From contig VZTJ01005702.1 of the NCBI GenBank assembly GCA_013397795.1, positions 372,001 to 436,000 of the forward strand: a stretch of 64,000 nt of DNA. The letters are read 5' to 3'. Within the stretch, counting starts at the first letter, position 1, and each line of letters begins with the position of its first letter. This document shows, piece by piece, positions 26,150-37,900 of the stretch. The notes beneath the pieces were generated by a model. The model was not told the origin of the DNA, searched no databases, and saw nothing but the letters and a program-made list of their open reading frames with translations. This DNA is from Orthonyx spaldingii (lineage: Eukaryota; Chordata; Aves; Passeriformes; Orthonychidae). The translations under genes and the position numbers were made by a program.

Positions 26150-26640
26150 CCACACCTGGAGTCCTCTGTGTTCAATTACAGGTTCTTCAGTATGAGAGAG
26201 ATATGGACATAATGGAGAAAATCCAATGAAGGGCCATGAAGGTGATGAGGGAACAGGAGCACTTCTGATATAACAAAGGGCTGGGAGACCTGTGACTTTT
26301 CTGTCTGGAGACGAGAAGGCTCAGTGGAGTCATATCCCTGATTTGGGGAGTAATAAAGATGGAGCCAGGTTCTTCTCAGTGGTGCCCAGTGACAGACAGA
26401 AATCAAAGGGCACAAACTCAAATACAGGAAAATCCATTTAAACAAAAGCAATTTTTTTTTATCATAGGATGGTGGTTAAACACTGACCTAGGTTGCTGAG
26501 AAACTGTGGACTTTCCATCATCAGAGATCTATAAAATGCAAGAGGACATGGTCTTGCTATAACTGACCTCGCTTTCAGCAGGATTAGTCTAGATGTTCCT
26601 CAGTGGTCCCTTCCCACCTCAGCCATTCTGTGAATCTATG
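26150..26640 (+). repeat. CR1 retroposon fragment (3' end, plus orientation)
   Basis: Sense CR1 text: a gagatatggacataatggag block, agggccatgaaggtgatgag, ctggagacgagaaggctcag, tggtcccttcccacctcagc and the tail cattctgtgaatctatga at the right end. It is 5'-truncated. It faces the minus-oriented CR1 starting near 26760, tail to tail. Confidence 0.85.
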
Positions 26641-26759
26641 AGCACTTTTGTCCAATAAATAAATCACTGTGGAAAATGTCTCGAGATTGAACTTTGTGAA
26701 ATTTTGGTTCTGGTTTTGTCTGGTTGCATAATACAGTGGTTGGTATCACTCATAGACTT

Positions 26760-27340
26760 GTACATTTCTTCAGGTTGGAGAAACCTTTGAAAATCAGATC
26801 CAACACACTTGGACCTCAAAGCAAGGCCAACACCAAAGTTAGACCAGGTTACTCATGGACAGTTACAAGCACCTTCAGGGATGGAGTTTTCCCTACTCCT
26901 CTGGGCTGTTGTCCCTGTACTTGATCAGTTTGATGATACACACATTTTCTTAATACTTCTTGGAACTTCTCGTGTTGCAGTCTGTGTCCGTTGCCCTTCA
27001 GCCTTTCAGTGTGTGTATTGCTCACAAAAGTAGGGGTCCATCTTCTTAATGATCCCATTAGGCCATTTGAGATATCAAATCACTGCCAACCAAGTCTTCT
27101 CAAGTCTGAAAAAACCCAATGCTCAGCCTTTCCCTGTATGTCCTGTGCACCAGTCCCCTAACCATCGTGGTCACTTTCTCGCTGATGTCCTCCAGCTGGC
27201 CTCCTGGTACAGGAGGACAGAAGATACTCCATGTGCAGGCTCTTCTCTGTTTGAGAGAGAAGTACCTCCCTCAGCCCACTGACTGTGTCCTTGCTAATGC
27301 AGCTCAGTCTGTGGCTCAGCTTCACTAACGCAAATATGTG
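26760..27340 (-). repeat. Degenerate CR1 fragment (minus orientation)
   Basis: Antisense CR1 order: cttcagggatggagttttcc, then ctgtgtccgttgcccttcag, gtccatcttcttaatgatcc, ctcagcctttccctgtatgt, ccatcgtggtcactttctcg and tccatgtgcaggctcttctc. It is strongly mutated. Together with 26150-26640 it forms an imperfect inverted pair about 120 bases apart. Confidence 0.65.
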
Positions 27341-29584
27341 CTTCCTTGGCATGTGCCATGTGGAGCTTCTCCAGCTCTTCTGCTGCTGCTCGGGCCATGT
27401 TTGGAGCTGGGTGACACTGGCAACACAACTGGCCCTGGGGAGTTATGGCAACTGATGGTACCTGAGGACCTGGCCCCCAAGCTGTTGCCTTTGACACTGG
27501 ACTTGCCAGTGTTGACACCAGGATTTTGCACTTGGTTACAAGTGTTATTCTCTCCGAGTGCTCATTCTCACCAGGGTCATGCATTTCACTGACTGTTACA
27601 GTGCAGTTGGCAGAGTGATGTAGCACAAGCCCTGTGGGAGTGCTTCCTGCTTTATGGGACACACAAGCATGATGAGAAAGGGAGCAGCAGTACAAGGCAT
27701 GGCTTTGTTTTCAAATGTTACCAGCTAAGGGCCCTCAGGCAGGCTGGCAGGGCTCTATGGGTGGGACTTTTTAAACATCCATGGATGCCAGTTTTGCCTT
27801 AGGAAGCAGAGCTGGGCTACTGCCACACTGACCTCATTCCCTTCTGCATTTACCTCTTCCTCTTCTGCCAGAGGAAGACAGTTCTTCACTTGAATAACAT
27901 CTATCTGCCTGGTGAGAAAAGAGGACATGAGTTCTGTGGACAGAAAACTGTACAGTTCCTCGTAGAGAGGAACTGTAAGGATCATTTCACATTGTTCAGA
28001 GGGTTGGGTTACCTCCCACGAAGGCCTGCTATTATCTTTCTAAGCGACACTCAGTGCTTCCTTCATCACCAAAGAGTTCCTCTGTTCACATGCTGGGTCC
28101 ACATGCAGGGCTTTGGCTGCCCCTGAGAACCCTTGGCATTTGTCACATGTTGGCAATTGTTCCTGCTGCCTTTGAGGCAGAAATCCCAATTCTCACAAAA
28201 ATATGGTACAGTGATCAGAGATTAGCATCTGGAACTGACCAGGCCAGACAATGCTTTGAGCAGCTTGCTTGTCTCTTCCTCCCCACTCCCTCCTCCGTTG
28301 TGTTTTTATCCCTTTCTTTTTCAACTCTGTACAATTCCCCGCCAGGCAGGGCCCTGGCATCCCTCCACCCCTGAGAGACTTGGACCGGAGGCAATGCAGG
28401 CCCAAACTGTGTGAATTTTCTCTCTGTGGGGATCCTCCTTCTCCTCCATCCTGTTCCCTCAAGGCCACTTAGACAAGAAAGCAGGGGTGGTGCAACACCC
28501 CTCAGAGCCTCTGAAGGGACATGGCATTCTCTGAGCTGGCGCCAAGGGCTTGAAAACCAGATGCAGATGTGGCGTTGCCAGTAACAGGGGCATGGGAGGA
28601 GAGCCGAGAGAGGAAAAGACCCATTCCTCTCCCATTAGCACTACCCGAAGTCGTATGACACTCCCTGACACAAAGGGCAGCTACAAAGCTGTACAGCTAC
28701 TTCAATTGAGAGGTGGTTTAGCTCCCACATGGCTGTGCTGCTTCTCCTGTGTTGGCACGGCAGGACCAGTGTGTCATGGGAACAGCAGGGAAGTAGGGAA
28801 GGAAAGGAGAGAGCAGCACATTGTTCAGGACACTGGCAGGGCCTTGGAGAGAGGATCTGGATGGGACATGGCTTTCCTGACCCACACAGCTTTTAGTCAC
28901 CTCTGTAATTCCATCACCTCTTAGATGAACAAAGAGCAAGATCAGCATCATCTCTTCAAGAAACTACCTCGTATCACAATAATATGTTTACCCAATGCAC
29001 AGGCAAAGGATGAAAATGTGTCAATCACATCACCTCATACAGCACAGAGGACTTACCCAGACCTCTGGGTGAAGGCAAAAGACTGCATACCATTGTACGT
29101 CATGTGTTTCCCTGCTGTGCCCTACTGCTGACTCTGCCCTGGCTGGTTTAGCCTCAGAGAAGATTTACACTGGAGAGGAAGACTGCACAATACCCTCCAC
29201 CCCTGCCCCAGCATCATCCAGTTCCTCCTCAGCTGAGGCTGCAGAAAAAAACACCTGTCTCAGATTTTTACCCCTAGTGACATCTCTGAATGGGACTGTC
29301 CCACCCCAAAGGTATTTCCAGCAGGGAATGAAGGAATCACGTCTCTTCAAATGAACAAATCAGAAATTACCTGTGTTTTCTGAAGGTAAAATGCAGCTCT
29401 TCTGCAAAGCTTCGCTCTGGACAGTCATCCCAGCCTGTATTGCCACAAGGACCAATATGTGGGACTTTTCACTTCCCTTTGCTGAACTGCCCGTGTTTCC
29501 TGACATCTCACTTCTCCAGCCCATAGAAGTCCCTCTTTTGAGCAGCGCTCAGTACATAAACCACTCCCCAGCCCCAGCGTAGAA
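27341..29584. other. Intergenic sequence, no gene seen
   Basis: Moderately GC-rich, with several overlapping open frames on both strands. None has splice support or a recognisable family. Confidence 0.4.
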
Positions 29585-30010
29585 TCAGCGGCAAGCTTGC
29601 TGATGGTGCACTCCATCCATGCACTCCATCCCATTGTCCAGGTCATTAGAATCTACCGGACCCAGTACTGGCCCCTGGGGGTGTCACTTGCAACCAGCTG
29701 TTATTTGGACTTTGCACTATTTTTGATGACAACCTACCTTTTGAGCCTAACAACACAGTTAATTACACATCCACCTAAAAGACCAACTCTCCAAGCCATA
29801 TTCCACCAGTTTCACTACAAGCGGACAGCGGGAGACCATGCCAAATGCTTTACAGAAGCCAAAGTCAATGACCTTCCCTTTTCTCCCCTGTGCACAGAGG
29901 CAGTCATTTCAACAAAGAATATGATCAGGCTGGTCAGGCATTATTTGCCCTTGGTAACTCCACACTAGCTGCTAACCATCTTCAAAAGGGAACAACACAT
30001 TCACATACTT
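29585..30010 (-). repeat. CR1 fragment, degenerate reverse-transcriptase region (minus orientation)
   Basis: Minus-strand reading gives broken pieces of the CR1 reverse transcriptase: a TKGK-CLTSLI-like block near 29960-29920, then KVIDFGFCKAFGMVS around 29885-29840 (normally a V-Y-x-D-F-S-K-A-F-D-T-V-type motif), and a VT-PPGASTGS-like block near 29690-29660 (normally GVPQGS-type). The catalytic frame is destroyed by substitutions and indels. It ends just downstream of the probable FNDC1 poly(A) site. Confidence 0.75.
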
Positions 30011-30124
30011 CCAGTCTCTTACAAGAAGTTGACACTTACTCCTGTCCCAAGGAGCACTTTTTGAAGGCTAACAATTTGTCACTTAGATTTCTTGACACAG
30101 ATGACCAGAAAGGATGAAATAGAA

Positions 30125-31803
30125 ATGGAACCATGTATCATTGGTTTATTAGGGAAAAAAGTTATACTTCAAGACCATATATTTGGCACTGCACTGAAGC
30201 AAAAATATGTGAGAAAAATTAAAATGTTAAAACCCAAAACACCATGAAAAAGAAAATGCTATTTTAATCACCTTAATTCCCTTCTCTGCCCTCATACAAT
30301 TTAAACTAACTACAGGAAGCAACTCAAGAGGTGTTAGACCTACACTACACGTAAGCCAGAACAAGAGCGAGAGATGGACCAGAGACTGGATCTGTCCCCT
30401 AGGTTACTGCTACTCTCCCAGGCAGCCAGAACAGATGAGTCTTACTAACATGAGCAGAGGTTGTTGAGATGTTACTATGAAACATTAAGACTATGAATGG
30501 TACTGAAGAAACCATTAACAGTACATTACTCAGAAGGACTACAAAAATTCTACATTATTGCAAGCTTCCAAATGCCTTCTAAAGAAATAATCATTATACC
30601 TTTCATTCATGTCAGTTTCTGCTTTCTGGTCTGTTTGAAAGCGATGTTGGTAGCATTTAAAAAGAAGTGTATCCCAATTTTTCCCCATGGTCAAATGAGC
30701 TTCCTGCTAGTTGACTCCTGTATTGGTGGCTTGGGCTTCTTTTTGGGGAGCAAATAAGTTAAAACCAGTTTCTAATTTGCAAATTACTCATCCTATGCCT
30801 CTGCACAGTAATGTGAAAGATACTGACAAGGAATAAATAACATACAAAATAAGATGAGAATGGATTGAAGAAAAGTTGGACTAAAACTTTTAAATAGGAA
30901 AAGATAGAAAGCTTAACTGATGCTGATGAACTGCTGTGTATGTGTTTTTGCTGGACTATACAGTGCCACTCTGACATTGATAGAGGGGTAGAATCCCATT
31001 GAATGTCCCGTCCAAAGGCTGCCAAGGAAGTGGGACACAGGTCTTTGATCAATAATTCAAATGTTACATCAACAGTACTCACAAAAATACAGCTCTTTCC
31101 TTGGTTAATATATTGTGTATAGCAATATTTCAGAGAATTAACAGCACCCTTTACATAAAAATTTCAAACATATTTATCTAGTGAACAAGAAGACCTCAGC
31201 ATTTCTAAGAAGTATTTCTGCAGATGTACAGTACTGTATTTATATAGATATAGATACAGATATATCTCAAAGTGAATTTACACTGTGACCTGGTGATTAG
31301 TCCAGCAGTGGGTGAACCCACTGGGTAAGTCTTCAGGAGAATATACTGCCTTTAGTGGGTGGCCAGTTACATAGCATGATTGCATAGGGGAGCCCCATGG
31401 GGCAGCAAAAGACAGTTTAGCATCCCATTAAGCAAGCACAGCATGCTTAGGTTGTTCCTGTAAGATATAGTAAACTTCCAAATTTTCATGGCTAATACAG
31501 TTCTAATTTTCACAGGTTGCACACACTGCAACCTTCTCTCGGTGCCTTAAAGACACAGAGGAGGAAGGCAGGACACCAAACTTATATCCTATCCCTGCTT
31601 CCAAGCAGAAATCAAGTAGCACCACAGATTTAGGCTGGTAAAGGGTGTCCATGTTTGTCTTCACGAGGGTTTCTGGAGCAGCTGGTCTTCACCGGTTTGC
31701 CCCATTTATATATTTTTTTTTCCTTTTCCAAATCTGTTGCTCACAGTCCTCTGGTAGAAATAATTTGAAAAGCATGGTCTACCTAAGACAGGAAAGCAGA
31801 CAG
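30125..31803 (-). other. FNDC1: FNDC1 3' untranslated region (probable extent)
   Basis: AT-rich sequence following the stop codon with no conserved open frame. Reading the minus strand from the stop, the first AATAAA hexamer is at 30150-30145, with an ATTAAA at 30268-30263 shortly before it. That would give a 3' UTR of about 1.65 kb. The end is an inference; weaker hexamers could give shorter forms. Confidence 0.45.
30145..30150 (-). promoter_or_regulatory. Candidate polyadenylation signal AATAAA for FNDC1
   Basis: Minus-strand AATAAA is the first canonical hexamer after the FNDC1 stop. It is followed by T-rich sequence and a TCTGTGTC element around 30104-30097 that could serve as the downstream GU-rich element. 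The ATTAAA at 30268-30263 is the alternative. Confidence 0.4.
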
Positions 31804-31919
31804 CTACCATTTCCCTGGGATGGGCACGCCACACTCATACCAGCCCACATAGTAGTAGGGTGTTGTGTATCCAATGCGTCCAAATGATACAGGCTCCTGG
31901 CGGTACTGGCGGTAATACC
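31804..31919 (-). CDS. FNDC1: FNDC1 last coding exon: C-terminal domain, part 3, with stop
   Basis: 116 coding nt, phase 1 in, residues 1381-1418 and the TAG stop at 31806-31804. The acceptor is tttctcctgacag (AG at 31921-31920). It encodes GYYRQYRQEPVSFGRIGY, then TPYYYVGWYECGVPIPGKW-stop. The fourth Cys lies in the WYECG motif. The end at GKW is the usual FNDC1 C-terminus, so the protein is not truncated. Confidence 0.95.
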
Positions 31920-34900
31920 CTGTCAGGAGAAAAACACCAATTTGTATTCCAGGAAAAGGACACAGCAATTTAACAAAAGTTGCAGATGCAGTGAGAGTCA
32001 ATCCCACAGTGAAAATGCAAATTTATAAACTGTCTTGCAGGGATTTGTATCAAAAGGGTATTAGCTAGCCCTGGTATTTGGCTGAGATCTTTCTTGAATG
32101 ATGTAACTCTGCTCCTTGGTATTTCTTGTAGTTTTGATTGGTTTTACTGCTCAAAATCTCTTTAACTATTGTGTAATGCTGTGGTCTGCCAAAGAGCTTC
32201 TGCATTTCACTCCAAAAGGTGGGCATATTTCAGTTGTGTTTATGAATTTTCTAAGTCAGTTTAAATATATGCAGTATTCTGGGGCAAAAAATACCATCAC
32301 ATCATATTATCTCATGAGCTTAAGAGACTATCAGGAAAAGTCAGCTTTTCACAAAACGAAAAGGTATCATTTCATGCAGTAAATACTGAGTTAAGCCCTC
32401 CCTTCCCCTTTTAATTCATCTGCAGAAAGAATGTGACTGCTTAAAGCATTAGAAGAGGTGCAGCATTCTTGTCCACATAGCTTGTGCATTGGAACATCTG
32501 AAACACTCGTGGTTTGTGCCAATAATAAAACTTTTGTGTGTTCTCTATCTCTGTCTCCTAGACCTAGTATATACACATCTGGATTAATCATCTGTCTTCT
32601 GAGCTAAGAAGTGCACTGTTTCACAGTGATATATAAATATCAACCACTATTTCAGTTTCTTCCTGGTAACACCACCATGCAAAGAATATCAACACATAAT
32701 TTAACATGGAAACCACTAAAGCTAACTGAATAAAGACTTACTGAAAAGATTGGCTGACTTCCATGATCGGTTTCATTTTGTGAAGCAAGCTGTCTTCCGC
32801 TTGGTTATGTGAGGTGAGCAATTTGCTCAGAGGAACTCCTTCAAGGTAAGAATTTTCCCTCTGAGAGAGGTATCTACCAGGCCAGAATAAAGGTACTCAC
32901 CTTAAGTCACTAGACATATTCCTTTGTGGTTTGCATTCAATGAACTAATAGAAGTCATTCACAAAAGCTGTATTTACAAAGGCGTACCTGGTCCCTTTAG
33001 GTTTTGCACCTTGATTCAATGAAGCAGGTCTTATCAACAAGAGAAAGGTTTCATAGACCTCTACAATTTTATTTTTTTATTTTTGCATTTTGTTCCTGCA
33101 TAGTATTTGCATCATATACCCTCTCTTTCTGTCTCTCTCTCTCTGCACCCACAAATATTCAGGGACTTGTGTAATCTGTTCTCACCTACTGCATCAGCTG
33201 GACTCCTCGGAAAGCTGCCAGCAGCTGTGGACAGAGCTCCACTCTGTGCTCTGCTCCTTAGCCCCTAATCCTATAGACAGGATAACAGGCTCCCGGCCAG
33301 CATCCCATTCCCCCATTGCTGTACCTCGGATGGTGGGCAGGGCTTCAATGTACGACTGAGGTCCTGTTCTTCCATCCAGGTGTGAATCCACAAATTGGCA
33401 GTGGTCCTCACCCCTTCCCCAGCTATCCCCAATGCTGTAGAAGGTATCTGAAGAGTGATACAGACAGATTACTTAACTCAGCAATACTTATGTTTGGGAT
33501 GCTCTTTACCACCAGGAAAGTAGGTGTGGAAGAAAGCATGAAGATTGTTACAGTGACACACACAGTATTACCAATGAACAAACAGTGACTGTAAAGAGGG
33601 AGAATGCTATCTTCACAGCAGAAATTATTGAAAAAAAATGGATTACAGCTCAATAAGCTGCAGTCCCCATTTTGCAAGTCCATGGGCAGTGCACCACAGG
33701 TGACAGGGGGAGAGAATTTCAACTGGATTAGTTGAAACAGATCATGTGAAAGTAAAAAATGTTCAGTATGTCAATACCATTAGTTTGACTTCAGTCTCAA
33801 ATGAAAATTAAAAACTGTGGAGCTCTCTTTCCCTATGAGACAGGGCTGTTTCTTTCTTACTATTCAAACACTGTATTGAAACTATACCAAGGCACTACAA
33901 TAAAAACACACATTAGCACAGCCTGAAAGGCCACTGAGATAATCCAATTACCCCAGATCAACAATATGGGAAGTTTTCTTCATTATCTCTCAGCCAATGC
34001 ACCTGCGTAAGAGCTACTGCTAATTCTTCTTGAGAGAAGGACTTCCACATAGTGGTCACACAATTCTGCCACATATGAAATGAAGAAAACCAGAAGATGA
34101 AGGTGACAAGTAAGAATGTAGCAGGAAATTAATCTTGGTGCCTACCTTTCAAGTCATCACTGAGGTAAATTTTGTACCTTAAGGAGTTGCAAAGAACCAC
34201 ACCTACAAACTTGCGGTACCAAGTTCGTTTCACGTACTGCTTGCCAGTGCAGTCTGAGTAGGTAGGGTCATATTTAAAAGTGAATGGGATCCAGATAGGC
34301 TCACCACCTTGGAGAAAAAAAATAAATTCCACATTAGAGACAGACTTTAACATTTCAGTCCAAGTTTTGCAGAGGTTAACATCTATTCATGTTTTACAAG
34401 ACATGTTGCAGCAGATTAATGCATGAGTTTTTTTATATTCAGAAATAGTACTTCCAGAAAAAATATTATTAAACAAAAGTTAGAGACTTTATTAAATCCC
34501 TCTTAGGCAGTAAACAATAATAATGATTAAAATGATTAAAATATTATTTCTTGTACTGAACCACAGCTTTAAGTAAACAGTCTTAATTGTTTTAGTAAAA
34601 CTTCTTCTCTACCTAGTATTACGGTTTCTTTTCTTAACACAGGCTGATCTTAGGTTTGACAGTGACTTGCACTTTAAGTATAAAACATAACCCTTTCACA
34701 GAAGAACAGATGTTAAGAACTCTGTGGTGAGCAGCAGCCTGTGAAGTCTATTCTTGCTATTTTGTTTAAAAGATCATATCACAAATGTACTTTTCTGTTT
34801 TGTTTTCCCAGATTACATCAAAACAGATGAGTTTCCAATAACAGACAAGTGAGACCTTTCCTGGGGAACTCTGTTCAGAGCACTGCTGCAGAGAAGTCTG

Positions 34901-37900
34901 CTTAATTGTATTGCAAAAGACTAAATATTCCTACTGGCTTACCTAAATGTTTGTTTTGTACTAGCCAAGACAATATAATTGATTTTGAAACTGTTGCTGT
35001 ATTAATGTATACAAAATAATACAAAAAGCTTCCGGTGTGATAACTGGTATTTTTCTCTCTAGCTACAGCCCAAAGTCCTGTTTTTTACTCTGCTATTTCC
35101 AGGTGGTTTACAAATGAGATTGAAAGCTCTTTCTGTTAGTCATTCTTCCTCTCACTAGGCACATGGACCAAGTCCTGCAAACACCTGCAGGTGAGGAGCA
35201 ATCACTGATCAGCAATCCTCAGAGACTTCCGAGGACACGAAAAAGCAGATTAAAAAGTGCAATGAAACAGAGAAGGAAGGAATATGCTGTACACTGTTTT
35301 CATGAACAGTGTAGCAAAAAATCCAGAACCACTTTAACTCTTTAGGAAAGCAGACAATGTAATAAGCATGAGGTCTTTTTTTCCTGCATCTCTTCTGAGA
35401 GCATGTCCTGCCTGGGGTTACCCTACCAATGTTCATGTCAGCAAGGTTAGTCCCACAAAATCAGATCTTCTGATCAGGGGCTGAACTAGCTTACTGCGAA
35501 TTTGGAAATACAAAGCAAGCTAAACAACTTTGTGGCATAAGGTCAGTAACAAATCCTTGAATTTTTTAGCATTTATAACAGCATGATGATTTGTACAGAT
35601 GAGCACCAGAACTAAAGAGAGGGAAACCTGATCCTGCTATTCAAGCTGTGCTTAAGAAACTGAAGGACACAGACACTGAAGTAACCTAGTTTACTGCATA
35701 TTGCCAAGCAATTAAGGCTGTTGCACCAGGGAAAAAGATGGGCCAAAATCAAGTATTTATTTGAACATATCTTTACAAGATTTCTTTTCAGAAAACAGAA
35801 TAAAGGGTCTTCAGACAAAAAATGTTTGTGAATTAGCCCCATGGATTACTAAATGTTCCTGTTTAAAACTGTACCTAAAATTGCATGTTTAAATGTTTCT
35901 CATTCCTATATCCTAACTGTTTTGCACATGCTTTATGCACTTCATGAACGGAACAACAGAGTAAGACTTACCAGGTGGCCTGACAATGAGGAGAGGGTTG
36001 TCTAGAAGAAAAAAACAAATAGAAAATTAAGTATTTTGTTCCAAACCTTCTTTTATAACATGAAACATACGGAGTCACTGATTGAACATTTTCAATACGG
36101 TGCTTCATCCTATGATGGCATTCTTTACTGAATATTCCCATCAGCTCAAACCTTACACTTACATTAGAAGAGCACTCTGAATTAGCAATTTCTTTCTCTT
36201 ATGACCTATTCCATCACTGTAACTCTACCACCTGGCCTTGCATTTAACAACTGGTTTTTGTACTTGTGCCAGCTGCAAAGCCACCTTTGGCCACAACAAA
36301 TGAAAGAGCAGTGCTGCAAACAAAACTTTAAATTTGGTATTTAACATGTTAAATAAAGCTCACAAAGAAGCTGATTTTAGATGGGAAAACAAGGCGTTCA
36401 GGCCCATATACTGGCAGCAGGAAAACGATCTTCAAGATACAGCATAGAATCATAAAATTGTTTAGGTCGGAAAAAGGTCTTTTAAGATCAATGAGTCCAC
36501 TGTCAACCCAGCACGTCAAGTCCTCCACTAAACCATGTCCCTCAGTGCTATATCTACACATCTTTTAAATACCTTCAGGCATGGGGATTCCACCACGTCC
36601 CTGGGCAGCCTGTTCCAAAGCTTGACAGCCCTTCTGTAGAAACATTCCAGCACCTCAGTGTCTTCATTGTAGTGAGGGGCCCAAAACTGAACACAGGATG
36701 TGAGGTGCGACCTCACCAGTGCCGCGTATAGGGGCACAATCCCTGCCCTGGTCCTGCTGGCCACGCTATTGCTGATACAGGCCAGGATGCCACTGGCCTT
36801 CTTGGCCACCTGGGCAATGTCAAATATTATGCTGGGATTAATACTTGAGCCTCTTATTCCTTTAATGAAAATCTGAATGCATTATCCAGGACCATTGACT
36901 TATCTTGCATTTCTGTCTCCCTTCTGTGATGATTTACCTCCACGGTTCTTACTGGAGCTTCTGAAGTGAGCACTACAGAGTGAAGTCAAATGAGCAAAGA
37001 CAGAGAATGCATAAACTCCATGCCATTAAAAGGGCAAAATTTGCAAGAAACAACAAGACCTTTCACTCAAGTAAAGACTGAAAAATTTGTCCTTTATTAT
37101 TCAGTGGCGTCACTGGCTTCAGGCTTGATGGAAGTAGAAGAAGAAACAGGCAAAAAATAGCTCATTTAACCTACTATTTTTAGAAGGGGGTGTTGCTTTT
37201 GAATGTACTGTTAGTCCTGTGAAAGAGCAGCATGCCTTGTCAAAAAAGAAGAAGAGAGAACTTTGCCTGTCTGATGGAACTATTGCTTTCTGTATTTCTT
37301 CCAGAGACAACTGCTTCCAACTGTTTAGCTGTTCACAATTAGGAAAGTAATTTACTAAATGATTGGTCAATCTATCAAAGTCATTAAACTTCCCATTGTT
37401 TCTGTATTGTTGAAGATTAGTAGCCCTTTGTATTTGAAATTCAACTTCCTGTTCCGTTGGAGCTGACTTTAACATCATTTACATTTTCATAGCGGCATTA
37501 GGAGTGCATATTATTTTCTTAGCTTAACTGAAAACAAATAATTAAAGTAAAATAAAACCCATAATCTGAAAGCAGCAAGTCCAGAATAATCACTGTTATT
37601 GGCATGCTGGTTTCAGTCATTGCCCTGACATATCTGTTATTATGAGTTTTGAAATGAAAATAAAAAGCAAACCATACCAGATTCTGTGATAAATGAGACT
37701 GAAGAGCTAACAGGTCCATAACCGAAGGGATTCTTTGCTTGGACTTTAAAATAATACCTGAAACAAGCAGAGAAGGGAAATAATATAAAGACAGATTTCA
37801 CCGCAATGGCTAAATTATAAATAACACTAAAACAGGGTAAGAATCAAAGCAGGAGAATTCCACTGAGTGTCCTTTGCATTAAATGGAGTTGGATACTGAG

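Larger units (their letters stand above)
36002..37677 (-). other. FNDC1: FNDC1 intron between window exons 10 and 11
   Basis: 1.68 kb, GT..AG. It holds a CR1 fragment (36442-36830) and an unexplained minus-strand open frame (37119-37478). Confidence 0.85.

Noticed and set aside
27294..27695. 133-codon minus-strand open frame
   Set aside because: Its right part is low-information sequence and its left end overlaps a degenerate CR1. No domain is visible.
29150..29352. Plus-strand open stretch with Ser/Ala-rich text after a tttagcctcag acceptor-like site
   Set aside because: No start, no partner exon and no recognisable family.
1..30000. SOD2, the expected convergent neighbour of FNDC1 in human
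   Set aside because: No SOD2 exon motifs were recognised on either strand. It is probably beyond the left edge or rearranged.
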